Shown here: positions 42,716-51,286 of the stretch, piece after piece
Layout: each line of letters opens with the position of its first letter
Numbering within the stretch: position 1 is the first letter of the stretch
The notes under the pieces: generated by a model
Database searches by the model: none
What the model was told of the DNA's origin: nothing
What the model saw: only the letters and a program-made list of their open reading frames with translations
Origin: Halobacterium hubeiense
Lineage (GTDB): Archaea > Halobacteriota > Halobacteria > Halobacteriales > Halobacteriaceae
NCBI RefSeq assembly: GCF_001488575.1
Contig: NZ_LN831305.1
Coordinates: 1 to 64,000 of the forward strand
Length of the DNA: 64,000 bases
Direction: 5' to 3'
Program-made: the position numbers and the translations under genes

Positions 42716-43618
42716 TCAGTCGCTGTGCTCGGTCGGCCGAGTGTGCGAATCCGCTCCAAGAACATCCACTGTAACATGCTCGATGCCGAATTCGTCATGG
42801 AGCAGCTCAGTGATCGTCCGCTTAAGTTCGTCACGTTCCTCAACGGTAGCTACGTCACTAGTCACGTGGACTGTCGCCACATCGAGTCGACTCGACAGCG
42901 ACCAGACGTGAATGTCCAAAACCGCAGTTACGTCGTCGAAAGCTTCGATGCGTGCTTCCAGATCTTCGACCGAGATGGGGCTGCGCTGAAAGAAAATTGC
43001 GCCGCTCTCCCGGAGCAGCTTGACTGCCGACCAAATGATGATGGCAGCGATGAGGACTGCCGTAATCGGGTCCGCGATGTAGTACCCACCGAACTCCACG
43101 AACAGCATCGAGACGATGACAGCGACCGACGCACCTGCATCCCCGAGAAGGTGATAGAACGCGCCACGCTCGTTCAGCGACATCTCACCACCCTGAACAA
43201 CGTATACTGACAGGAGATTTATGACCAATCCCCCAGTTCCGAGGAGGATGGTCATCTGGGGATTGATATCGACGGGTGCGAGGTAGCGCTGATAGGATTC
43301 CCAGACCAGGAACACCACCATCGGGACGAGTAACACGCCGTTCAAGAACGCTGCAAACGGCTCTACCCGGCTCAAGCCGTAACTCCAGTACTCCCCGGGA
43401 TTCGAATTCGTTCCGATGTAGGCCGCGCCCAGAGCGATCACGTATGCCAGCGAGTCGAACAGCATGTGGAACGCGTCCCCGATAAGTGCGACAGACCCGA
43501 ACGTCAGCCCCCCCACAAGCTCGATGACGAAGCCGGCGAGATTGATAGCTGCTACTGCTCCGAGCGTACGAACACTGCTGTCCTCGTTGTGCTCATGGCT
43601 GTGCCCTGCTGAACTCAT
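42716..43618 (-). CDS. Cation diffusion facilitator (Zn/Co/Cd efflux)
   Basis: A 300-aa proton-coupled divalent metal exporter of the CDF family with six helices. The N terminus is His-rich (MSSAGHSHEHNEDSS). The metal-site HxxxD motifs are in LIGDAFHMLFDSLAYV (helix 2) and FYHLLGDAGASVAVIV (helix 5), and a cytosolic ferredoxin-like domain forms the C terminus (IHVWSLSSRLDVATVHVTSD). Typical substrates are Zn, Cd or Co; HxxxD suits Zn/Cd. The start at 43618 is preferred; an ATG five codons upstream exists. Confidence 0.95.
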   Translation of the reverse strand: MSSAGHSHEHNEDSSVRTLGAVAAINLAGFVIELVGGLTFGSVALIGDAFHMLFDSLAYVIALGAAYIGTNSNPGEYWSYGLSRVEPFAAFLNGVLLVPMVVFLVWESYQRYLAPVDINPQMTILLGTGGLVINLLSVYVVQGGEMSLNERGAFYHLLGDAGASVAVIVSMLFVEFGGYYIADPITAVLIAAIIIWSAVKLLRESGAIFFQRSPISVEDLEARIEAFDDVTAVLDIHVWSLSSRLDVATVHVTSDVATVEERDELKRTITELLHDEFGIEHVTVDVLGADSHTRPTEHSD

Positions 43619-43952
43619 CTTGTTATATTTCATGTGAGAGCCCGGAGTGCCTTCAATCCCAACAACGGTGGGGCGATAACTTGTATGTGGTCCGTGGCAA
43701 TAGGCCGTCCTCGTAGTGGAAGATTCTATGAGTGAGTATGAGAGCCGCCATTCCGTAGAGTCCACTCTTCTGGGGTAGTCGTGTGAATGGTTAGCCCGAC
43801 TATCGAACGGATTGCCCGGGAATCAGCTGTCGGGGGCTGGTAGCAACCCATATTATTAATAAAACAAGAATATATTATTATAGATGGAATAAGATAGTTC
43901 GTTTTTTAGCAGCTAATTTAACAAAAGTGCGTGTTCACATTTCAAGCAAGAC
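43619..43952. other. 334-bp divergent intergenic region, AT-rich part
   Basis: No gene. It separates the divergent CDF exporter and ABC triplet B. Bases 43850-43930 are strikingly AT-rich (ATATTATTAATAAAACAAGA and a T tract), unlike the surroundings, and give several TATA-like elements for the ABC operon. Confidence 0.5.
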
Positions 43953-44714
43953 ATGAGCAGCCCACAGCGGAGCACACAAAGTAGTCAATCAGGAAATACT
44001 GTCGTCGAAGCAATCAACATCCAAAAGACATACGACTCCTGGCTGCCGTTCTCTCGCTCTGTCGACGTTCTTGACAGAGCGACATTAGAGATCGGTAGTG
44101 GTGAAATCGTCGGCATTATGGGCGAAAACGGCAGCGGCAAGTCGACGTTGATGCAGGTTCTGGCTGGTGTGCTGGACTACGACGACGGCACCGTCGCTCG
44201 GTCGGGACGTATCGGTTGGTGTCCCCAGGAGCCGCGGCTCTACGACCGGCTGACCGTCGACGAAACATTCGAATTATTCGGCGAGGCCTACGAGATGTCC
44301 CCCAGCGAAGTCGACGCGGCGCGGTCGTGGTTGCTGACAGAACTTGATTTCGAGCGGTTCCGGGACCGGCAGGTTCGGAATTTGAGCGGTGGGAACAAAC
44401 AAAAGCTCAATCTCAGTGTCGCGCTGATGCACGAACCCGACCTTCTGCTGCTTGACGAACCATATACAGGCTTCGACTGGCAGACCTTCCAAGCATTCTG
44501 GGACCTCACCGAAGACCTCCGTGACCGCGGTGTCGGTATCGCCATTATCTCCCACATCATCAACGAACGTGACCGCTTCGACGTGATCTACGAACTTCAC
44601 GACGGCCACCTCCACAGGGAGGTCGTCGATGAGGAAGGCGGTCCGGCATCCACGCCAACCGAAGATAAAATCGACTGCGAACAACCCGATACCACCGGAG
44701 GCAAGTCCGAATGA
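43953..44714 (+). CDS. ABC transporter ATPase (triplet B)
   Basis: A 253-aa nucleotide-binding subunit. Walker A is GENGSGKST, the signature LSGGNKQK, Walker B LLLLDEP followed by YTGFDWQTF, and the switch His is in IISHIINE. It is the paralog of the ATPase at 14686, sharing IVGIxGxNGSGKSTLM and GWCPQEPxLYDRLTV. It starts the three-gene operon ATPase-permease-permease; the stop overlaps the next ATG by four bases. Substrate unknown. Confidence 0.9.
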   Translation: MSSPQRSTQSSQSGNTVVEAINIQKTYDSWLPFSRSVDVLDRATLEIGSGEIVGIMGENGSGKSTLMQVLAGVLDYDDGTVARSGRIGWCPQEPRLYDRLTVDETFELFGEAYEMSPSEVDAARSWLLTELDFERFRDRQVRNLSGGNKQKLNLSVALMHEPDLLLLDEPYTGFDWQTFQAFWDLTEDLRDRGVGIAIISHIINERDRFDVIYELHDGHLHREVVDEEGGPASTPTEDKIDCEQPDTTGGKSE

Positions 44715-45469
44715 GTCTACTCAGCCGATACGCCGCGGGCATCCGGGCGAGCGCACTGTCGTTCTTTCGCGAACCGCTGAACCTCGTGCTCTTAGTCGTG
44801 CTCCCGGCCGCCTCCATTCAGATCTTCGGCGTCGCGTACGGTCAGTTCCCCGAGTTCGGATTTCTGAACCTCCCCGCGTCGCTTGATGCCACCGCCAGAA
44901 TCACGGGCGCAACGTTTGCGACCGGGGCTCTGGCGGGAGTGCTCGGGCTCTTCCAACTCATCAGCGCACGTGATGCCGATCACCGCCTCTCTATCTGTGG
45001 GTTTCCCGCGCTAGATTTGCTCGTCGCCCGATTTGCGACGCTCGTCGTAATCAGCTTGGTGATTGCGGGCGTCTCCACGCTGACGCTAGTTGGACTGTTG
45101 TCCGAACCCGTCGCCTCGCCGCTGTTCGTGTTCATGGGCCTCACGCTCGTTGGTGTCATTTACGCGATGCTGGGAATCCTGGTCGGAGCAGTCCTCCCTC
45201 GAGCGCTAGAGGGCTCGCTCGCCCTGGTTATCCTCGCGGATATGGACAACGTCATTGCCAGTGGCATTTTCCCGATTCAGGACCGAATCACGCAATTGTC
45301 GCCGACCTCGTACGGCCACGAGGTGGTCACCCGCGCTGTCCTCGACGGGGAACTCGCGACAGGTGAGTTGCTACCGGCGCTGACAATCGTCGCAGTTCTG
45401 GGCGGCCTCGCAATACTGGCCTACACACACACTGTCGAACCTATCGTTTCGGGGGGTGTCGTGCAATGA
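44711..45469 (+). CDS. ABC transporter permease (triplet B, first permease)
   Basis: A 252-aa permease with six helices of the ABC-2 type. It starts SLLSRYAAGIRASALSFFRE, with the typical cytosolic lead into helix 1, and has LISARDADHRLSICGFPALD, matching the permease at 13956. It overlaps both neighbours by ATGA, showing translational coupling. With the next gene it would form the membrane channel of the exporter. Confidence 0.85.
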   Translation: MSLLSRYAAGIRASALSFFREPLNLVLLVVLPAASIQIFGVAYGQFPEFGFLNLPASLDATARITGATFATGALAGVLGLFQLISARDADHRLSICGFPALDLLVARFATLVVISLVIAGVSTLTLVGLLSEPVASPLFVFMGLTLVGVIYAMLGILVGAVLPRALEGSLALVILADMDNVIASGIFPIQDRITQLSPTSYGHEVVTRAVLDGELATGELLPALTIVAVLGGLAILAYTHTVEPIVSGGVVQ

Positions 45470-46200
45470 ATACCCGCATCACAACGGCTGTGACGATGGG
45501 GCTGCGGGAATTTCGTCGAACGCCGGCCCTGATCGGATTACTGATCGCCCTCCCGCTGTACTTCATCGGGGGATTCATGTACATCGTCCCGGAGGCGACG
45601 TTGACTATCCCGATTAGCGGCGAGTCAGTGACGGTTACGCTCTCGGAATTCGTCGCAGCGCTGGTGACGCCCGTCACCGCCGGGCTGCTGTCGGGTATCG
45701 TCGGACTGTTCCTAATGCAGTCCTCGAAAGCCGCCGACGACCGGCTTCGTCTGGCTGGGTATCGCTCGCGTGACCTCGTCGTCTCCCGTGTGAGTCTGCT
45801 CGCTGCTGGTGGCCTAATCGTCAGTGCTGTCTCGCTAGCAATCGTCCTGGTCGGATTTTCTCCGGTGTCGATACCTGCCTTCGTCGCCGCAACTGTGCTG
45901 ACGGCTCTGATTTACGGCGTCTTGGGTGTGATTATCGGTGTTTCTCTGAGTCGCTTGGCTGGGGTGTATGTCATGCTCTTCTTCCCGTACGTGGACATGC
46001 TGCTGTTCCAGAACCCGATGGCGACCGACTCCACAGCCTGGACGAAGGCGCTTCCGGGGTACTTTACGACGAAGGCGACGATGGACGCAGCCTTCACTCA
46101 AGGGCTGGACCTCTGGAACTTCATCGGCGCCGTGGGATACTTCACCATCGTCTTGCTCGTTGGTGTAGTCGTCTTCCACCGTGTCACCGCTATCGAATAA
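45466..46200 (+). CDS. ABC transporter permease (triplet B, second permease)
   Basis: A 244-aa permease with six helices. It has VTMGLREFRRTPALIGLLIA, SESVTV-type strand ISGESVTVTLSEFVAALVTP, and IVGLFLMQSSKAADDRLRLA, matching the permease at 13207 in order and content. NosY-like and ABC-2 permeases are the nearest types. It completes the second copy of the three-gene transporter set. Confidence 0.85.
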   Translation: MNTRITTAVTMGLREFRRTPALIGLLIALPLYFIGGFMYIVPEATLTIPISGESVTVTLSEFVAALVTPVTAGLLSGIVGLFLMQSSKAADDRLRLAGYRSRDLVVSRVSLLAAGGLIVSAVSLAIVLVGFSPVSIPAFVAATVLTALIYGVLGVIIGVSLSRLAGVYVMLFFPYVDMLLFQNPMATDSTAWTKALPGYFTTKATMDAAFTQGLDLWNFIGAVGYFTIVLLVGVVVFHRVTAIE

Positions 46201-46251
46201 ATCGGCACCTTGAGGTGTCGACAGTAATCACGGCACCAGCGAGCCGTTGCG

Positions 46252-47172
46252 TTAACCGAGTGTACCGTAAGCCGCTGCGTACGCGATAGCACCAGCTGTG
46301 ACGGCGGCGAGCCCTGTGACGAGCGTTTCACCGCGTCTGTGGTGATTGAATGGCCGTGTCGGAATTCCGACTCCGACGATAGCGAGCGCGAGAATGCTGA
46401 AGACGAATGGAGGAGCCGTGTGAATCGTTGGTGTCGGAATGACGAGGACCGCAGCCGCGTACCCGCTTCCAGCTACGGCACGCGGACGAAGCAGGCCACG
46501 GATTGGAATCTGCTGCAACCGCGTGTACGCGAATATAGCAAACCAAATCGTTCCAAGTTCAAGGAGGAATGCCGCTAGCAAGTGGGCCGTCGGGTCCGGA
46601 TGCAGCGCGACCCGACTGGTCATCAAGACAACGTCGAACGGATAGAGAAAGTCAGCAGGTCCGCCGGTAAAGAGGTCGCCGAACGGATGTGATACCAGAC
46701 CAATCAGCGCCGCACCAAACAGCCAGCGTGTTGCAGCTCCGTTTCGGCGGGCCCATTCCCCGATTCCAAGCCCTGAAGCGACGTACACGACTAGGACTCC
46801 CGCGTTCACGAGGCCGTCGACGACCGCTCCGATCGCGATGATGGACAGGAAGCCGCCGACAGCAACAATCCGGCTACGTCGTGCCGGGACATTCCATGCT
46901 GCGACAGCGGCAGCGAGAATCGCTCCGACAACAAGCGAGTGCGTCGCTCCTCGATGAATCGTATTCGCAGTCCCCCAGAACACATCAGGAGACACCGTCT
47001 GTATGGACCGTGCGAGCAACCCGATAGGGGCGTACACGATATCCACGTCGGGAACGAATGCGAACAGGCCGGCGATGATGCCCACTCGTATCGCTCGCTC
47101 ACGGCTACAACCCATCACCGTCGCTAGAAACGCGACGAGGGCGAATGCCCCGAGGCCGTGCCCGACGAACAT
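46252..47172 (-). CDS. YdjM/DUF457-type membrane metal-dependent hydrolase
   Basis: A 306-aa membrane protein of the LexA-regulated YdjM-like family. Motifs include VGHGLGAFALVAFLATVMGC at the N terminus, PDVDIVYAPIG, the signature IHRGATHSLVVG, and VSHPFGDLFTGGP. The His/Asp residues in these motifs are the proposed metal site. Relatives are linked to membrane lipid or phosphate hydrolysis, with no firm substrate. The start MFVGHG at 47172 removes a 65-residue upstream extension without family character. Confidence 0.85.
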   Translation of the reverse strand: MFVGHGLGAFALVAFLATVMGCSRERAIRVGIIAGLFAFVPDVDIVYAPIGLLARSIQTVSPDVFWGTANTIHRGATHSLVVGAILAAAVAAWNVPARRSRIVAVGGFLSIIAIGAVVDGLVNAGVLVVYVASGLGIGEWARRNGAATRWLFGAALIGLVSHPFGDLFTGGPADFLYPFDVVLMTSRVALHPDPTAHLLAAFLLELGTIWFAIFAYTRLQQIPIRGLLRPRAVAGSGYAAAVLVIPTPTIHTAPPFVFSILALAIVGVGIPTRPFNHHRRGETLVTGLAAVTAGAIAYAAAYGTLG

Positions 47173-47438
47173 AGACTTCCTACTTCGCTTACGGCAATAA
47201 GCGGCGCGTGACACGGTGACACACGAATCGCTCAACGGCACTTGTCGTCCAGCCGATTGTGAATCCGGATCCTCAAGCCCCCGCCTAGGGAGGTTTCTGA
47301 TTACAAAGTGGTCAGGCGCATAGAGTCCCACCCCCATCGCCGTCAGATAGACTGCTGCGAACTGCACTGCGTTATACGTCTCGTCTTCGAAGTGAGCCGG
47401 TGAAGTTTAGTCACCGGGATCGTCTCACACACACGAAC

Positions 47439-48029
47439 TCATGGTACCTGCTCGTACTGCATTTTTTCTCGGCTGGAAAGCCAGCCGGTGAGGAATGTGG
47501 TTAGCAGGCAGAGTAGAATGAGCGTTGCGACGCCAAGATGCGTAGTGACGACGAACGGTTGGAGGTTTTCCGTCACCGTTAATCCACCCAGGAGGACCTG
47601 TGTCGGAAGGAGGACCAGTGCTCCCGTCGCGGACCATGTGACGAGTCGATTGTTGGGATACGCAAGCCACGCTCCGATCGTCGTCCCCAAGATGATGAAG
47701 CCGGCTGTCATCGCCAGTCCACGGTGTGCCCACTCCGCGAAGATTTGGAGTGTGGAATACGAGGAACTGGCAACGATCCCAGAGTGGAGAAAGGGGACCC
47801 ACGTTCCGTAGCACGTTGGCCAGTCTGGGCACGATAATCCAGCGCCGATCGCGCTCGTATATGCGCCGAGGAGCATCACGGCATAGGTTACGACGAGTGT
47901 GACCCCTGATAGATGCGTATATGTGACGGGGGACTCCCGGAAGCCGTATCGAACTCGCGTGACGATTGAGGATACCTGCATAGTATCTTGAAGTGAGCCG
48001 TGCGTTGTTACCGTGTCATCCTTTTTCAT
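47439..48029 (-). CDS. ctaA: Heme A synthase-like protein (CtaA/COX15), short archaeal form
   Basis: A membrane protein of about 196 aa with four to five helices, from the CtaA/COX15 family. Motifs are LGAYTSAIGAGLSCPDWPTC, with the conserved Cys pair, EWAHRGLAMTAG with the heme-ligand His, and VVTTHLGVATLILL with a second His. It converts heme O to heme A for cytochrome oxidases. The short form suits archaeal CtaA. The start may be at 48029 or 47981. No oxidase subunits are in the window, so its client lies elsewhere. Confidence 0.88.
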   Translation of the reverse strand: MKKDDTVTTHGSLQDTMQVSSIVTRVRYGFRESPVTYTHLSGVTLVVTYAVMLLGAYTSAIGAGLSCPDWPTCYGTWVPFLHSGIVASSSYSTLQIFAEWAHRGLAMTAGFIILGTTIGAWLAYPNNRLVTWSATGALVLLPTQVLLGGLTVTENLQPFVVTTHLGVATLILLCLLTTFLTGWLSSREKMQYEQVP

Positions 48030-48201
48030 CTGACTCGGTAAACCGTATCGGCGGGTTCCTACTTGTTGGGAATCAGCCCCGTACTCAACTAGGCAGTGCC
48101 GCATTTCTAATAAAGCGCGAAGACGCAGTTCTTACTGCAATCGAAGAATCAGAACCGTTTCAAACCGCCCAACAATAGTACGAGATAACTGGCTGAGGGT
48201 T

Positions 48202-48468
48202 ATGACAACTATCCAGACTTCAGTCCCACCGAACGACTCGCCAGAGATTTGCCAGTACTGCGGTGACCCCTTCCCCACTGTGGAACGTCTCACCCTTCAT
48301 CGGGGCCTCGAACATTGGCCTGACATCGATGAGGCAGAACGAACAGCCTTCCACGATGCACGAGCAGACGAACAAGATGCCTTGAGTTCGTTTCGGCTGC
48401 GGGCGCTCGCCTGCCTCGTCGCAGTATACTTCGGGTTCCTATTTCTCTATGCTATCTTCGCCATTTAA
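48202..48468 (+). CDS. Zinc-finger plus membrane-helix protein (DUF7410-like)
   Basis: An 88-aa protein with a C2H2-like finger (ICQYCGDPFPTVERLTLHRG, then LEHW) and one C-terminal membrane helix (CLVAVYFGFLFLYAIFAI). I link it tentatively to haloarchaeal DUF7410. The next gene begins 20 bases before this stop, so the two are coupled. A finger tethered to the membrane suggests an assembly or docking factor for a membrane complex; inferred. Confidence 0.75.
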   Translation: MTTIQTSVPPNDSPEICQYCGDPFPTVERLTLHRGLEHWPDIDEAERTAFHDARADEQDALSSFRLRALACLVAVYFGFLFLYAIFAI

Positions 48469-49957
48469 CGCCGAGAGCCCCGAGACTGACGAGTCCACGG
48501 CAAAGACAACCGACCCGAAGGAGGGCCGTTCAAGCAGCGTGAGCGGTTCCGCTCTCCGCGTCGGAGTGCAGGCCCTTGCGTGGGCAGCAATATTGATTGT
48601 TCTCGTCGAGAGTGTCACCGCCGCTAACGGAATGACGCTCTCCAAACAGCCCCGGGAAACGTTAGCTGTCCCTCGCTGGCTGTATCTGGCAACAGGGGGA
48701 GCTACAATCGGTGCCTCGGCACTCCTTGCTAGCTTCGTCACCGACCGCGCATTCATCTACGCGCTGCACTCGTGGTCCGTTCAGCTGCCTGGCGTCCCAG
48801 CTATCCGGCGTGGAGCCTCCAGACTCGGCCAGCTACTTGCCCTCGCTACGCTCGGTCTCATGGTCTATGTCGGGTACAGTGGCCCCCAACTCCCAGCTGC
48901 GAGTCTCACAGTTCTCGTAACGTTTGTCGGGATTCGTGGTGGACTGCCGGTCGTCGCGTATCTGATCGGGAATCCCTGGCCTGCGATTAACCCGTGGCGT
49001 GCTCTCACGACGTTCCTCCCAGAAGGCTTCATCGAATATCCCGACTCGTTCGCTCGCTGGCCAGCAGTCGTGGGCGTCCTTGCGCTTGTTTGGGTGGAGG
49101 TAATCTTCCCGGTCAGTACCGTCCCGCGCGTGCTGGCGAGTGCGATCCTCGGTTATTCACTGTGCACGGTTACTGGGGCAATCGTCTTCGGCTCTGATGC
49201 GTGGTTCAAGCACGCCGACCCGCTGGCTGTTTTGTTCCGGTGCTACGGGACGGTTGCACCAATTCAAATCGTAGACGGCTCGTTAGAGGTGTCGCTTCCC
49301 GGGAACAACCTCGCAGATTCAGCCATCGTAACTGACGAGTCCGACGTCGCCTTTATCATCGCCCTCGTTTGGGAACTCACGTACAGTGGATTCATCACGA
49401 CGACCGCTGGCGCGCAGACGATTAGCGCCGTTGTGGAGTCGCCACTCGGCGCAGTACTTCCGACTGTACCGATGGCTATACTCGTCTATACAGTTCTGTT
49501 CCTCGCGGGATACGTCCTGTTCCTCACAGCCTATTGGTATGCTGGAAAGGCCGCTCGACGACTGACAAACACGTACGTCACCAGCCGTTCGATCGCGTTG
49601 CGACTCGCTCCACCACTGTTGGCTATCGCAGCTGGCTATCACCTCGCCCACTACGCCAATCTGGTCGTCTCGTTGAGTCCCGCACTTGCGATTGCAGCCG
49701 TGTCCCCACTCACCCCGCCTGCAAATCCATTAGTCCTCGCTCCTCCTGGTTGGTTCACCGGCCTCAGCGTCGCGTTCGTATTGATCGGGCACCTGCTCGC
49801 CATCTGGGAAGCACATGCGGCCGCGTACGATCTGTTCCCGAGCCGTCTCGTCGCGATTCGTAGCCAGTACCCGTTTATTGTTGTGATGATCGGATATACG
49901 GTGATCAGTCTCTGGATTCTCTCCCTCGCTGGCGCGACACCACCGTATCTAGGGTAA
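48449..49957 (+). CDS. Conserved polytopic membrane protein
   Basis: A 502-aa protein with about twelve membrane helices. The central segment LIGNPWPAINPWRALTTFLP recalls a family sometimes annotated as fenitrothion-hydrolase-like, whose true role is unknown. His residues in AGYHLAHYANL and LIGHLLAIWEAHAAAY are possible heme or metal ligands in helices. It overlaps the finger-membrane gene and is near ctaA and the Dsb pair, so a role in maturation or transport for a redox enzyme is possible. Confidence 0.7.
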   Translation: MLSSPFNAESPETDESTAKTTDPKEGRSSSVSGSALRVGVQALAWAAILIVLVESVTAANGMTLSKQPRETLAVPRWLYLATGGATIGASALLASFVTDRAFIYALHSWSVQLPGVPAIRRGASRLGQLLALATLGLMVYVGYSGPQLPAASLTVLVTFVGIRGGLPVVAYLIGNPWPAINPWRALTTFLPEGFIEYPDSFARWPAVVGVLALVWVEVIFPVSTVPRVLASAILGYSLCTVTGAIVFGSDAWFKHADPLAVLFRCYGTVAPIQIVDGSLEVSLPGNNLADSAIVTDESDVAFIIALVWELTYSGFITTTAGAQTISAVVESPLGAVLPTVPMAILVYTVLFLAGYVLFLTAYWYAGKAARRLTNTYVTSRSIALRLAPPLLAIAAGYHLAHYANLVVSLSPALAIAAVSPLTPPANPLVLAPPGWFTGLSVAFVLIGHLLAIWEAHAAAYDLFPSRLVAIRSQYPFIVVMIGYTVISLWILSLAGATPPYLG

Positions 49958-50125
49958 CCGAATCCCCACCATAGACGGTCGGATTCTCGCCTCGTAGAAG
50001 AGTCGAGCCAGTGCAACAGAGACCCCAAAGCTTCGACCCTTACGGGACTCCTGAGAGAACACACTCCAAACGAACGCGACAGCACCAAAGCAATCTTACT
50101 GTGAAGAACCAAACGGATAATTATC

Positions 50126-50848
50126 ATGCGCTCTTCTAACGTTACTGAGGCGTTGTCGTCTCGAATGTCGCGGCGACAGGTCCTCGCAACGGGGAGCATC
50201 GTTGCTCTGAGTGGCTGTCTTGGTGGTGGTTCGAATAGCTCGACTGACGGGAACGTGAACGAAGACGTTGCGAATGCGCCTCTCTCGAACTCACCAGATT
50301 CGTTGACGTACGCGACGATGGGGTCGAGTGACGGACCGACGATAACCTACTATGGAAACTGGAAATGCCCCTACTGTGCCGAGTTCAGTACCGGCACTCT
50401 CGGCGACTTCGTCACCGACTACGTCGAGAACGGGAACGTCAATATCCAGTTTCGAGCGCTGGCGTACATCAACGGCGAACCGTTCCTCGGGGCCGATTCT
50501 CCTCGAGCTGCGCGTGCTGGGCTGGCAGTTTGGAACGTGAACCCCGAGACGTACTGGCGCTACCATGAGCACGTCTTCGCAAATCAGCCTCCTGAAGGTG
50601 AAACGTGGGCGACGGCTGAAAAGCTCCTCTCGTTCGCTGAATCCGCGGGCGTGGGTGATCTCGATCGCGTCCGAGAGCAACTCGACGAGGGAATGTACGA
50701 ATCCGAAGTTCAAAACACCACTGACGCGGCTGCATCAGCAGGAGTCTCCGGAACACCCACGCTCGTCATCGACGGCGAAACGGTCAACCCGTTAAGCGAC
50801 GAGTCACGGGCTCGAACACTGATTGAAGGCCTCACGGATGCCTCTTGA
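50126..50848 (+). CDS. DsbA-like thiol oxidoreductase, lipoprotein
   Basis: A 240-aa secreted thioredoxin-fold protein. The Tat-type signal (SRRQVLATGSIVALSG) ends in a lipobox Cys31. The active site is CPYC (Cys81-Cys84) in YYGNWKCPYCAEFS, and the cis-Pro loop is GVSGTPTLVIDG. It would form or shuffle disulfides on extracytoplasmic proteins. It overlaps the DsbB-like gene by 11 bases, giving a complete DsbA/DsbB pair. An ATG at 50165 is an alternative start. Confidence 0.93.
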   Translation: MRSSNVTEALSSRMSRRQVLATGSIVALSGCLGGGSNSSTDGNVNEDVANAPLSNSPDSLTYATMGSSDGPTITYYGNWKCPYCAEFSTGTLGDFVTDYVENGNVNIQFRALAYINGEPFLGADSPRAARAGLAVWNVNPETYWRYHEHVFANQPPEGETWATAEKLLSFAESAGVGDLDRVREQLDEGMYESEVQNTTDAAASAGVSGTPTLVIDGETVNPLSDESRARTLIEGLTDAS

Positions 50849-51269
50849 CCGGGACCGAGTTGTACTCGGTGTGGCGACACTGGTTGCCATGATCGCTACG
50901 TTGGGGAGCCTCTGGTTCAGTCTCGGGTTGGGGTTAGTCCCCTGTGACCTCTGCTGGTATCAACGCATCCTGATGTACCCACAAGTAGTTATTCTGGGGG
51001 TGGCGACGCTCGAATCACGACTCAACGTCTGGCGGACTGTTTTGCCGTTGTCAGCAGCCGGAATCATCATCGCTGCGTATCAATCTTACTTACAGGCGAC
51101 AACCACAACATGTGGCTTTGAAGGAGCCTGTGCCGTGGTCCAGTGGCGCTCGCCAATACTCAGAGTGACCATTCCGAACCTCTCGCTGATTGCGTTCGTA
51201 CTGGTGACGGCGCTACTCCTGTCCTCACTCTTAGTGGACAGGAATGCTGGGATGCAAGTAGACGAGTGA
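50838..51269 (+). CDS. dsbB: DsbB-like quinone-linked thiol oxidase
   Basis: A 143-aa four-helix membrane protein that reoxidises DsbA with quinone. The first Cys pair is in LVPCDLCWYQRILMYPQ and the second in CGFEGACAVVQW, both in the expected outer loops. Arg in CWYQRI is the conserved quinone-site residue. It overlaps the DsbA gene. The start at 50838 (MPLDRDRVVLG) is preferred over five residues earlier. Confidence 0.93.
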   Translation: MPLDRDRVVLGVATLVAMIATLGSLWFSLGLGLVPCDLCWYQRILMYPQVVILGVATLESRLNVWRTVLPLSAAGIIIAAYQSYLQATTTTCGFEGACAVVQWRSPILRVTIPNLSLIAFVLVTALLLSSLLVDRNAGMQVDE

Positions 51270-51286
51270 GTGAGTGCTCGGCGGAA

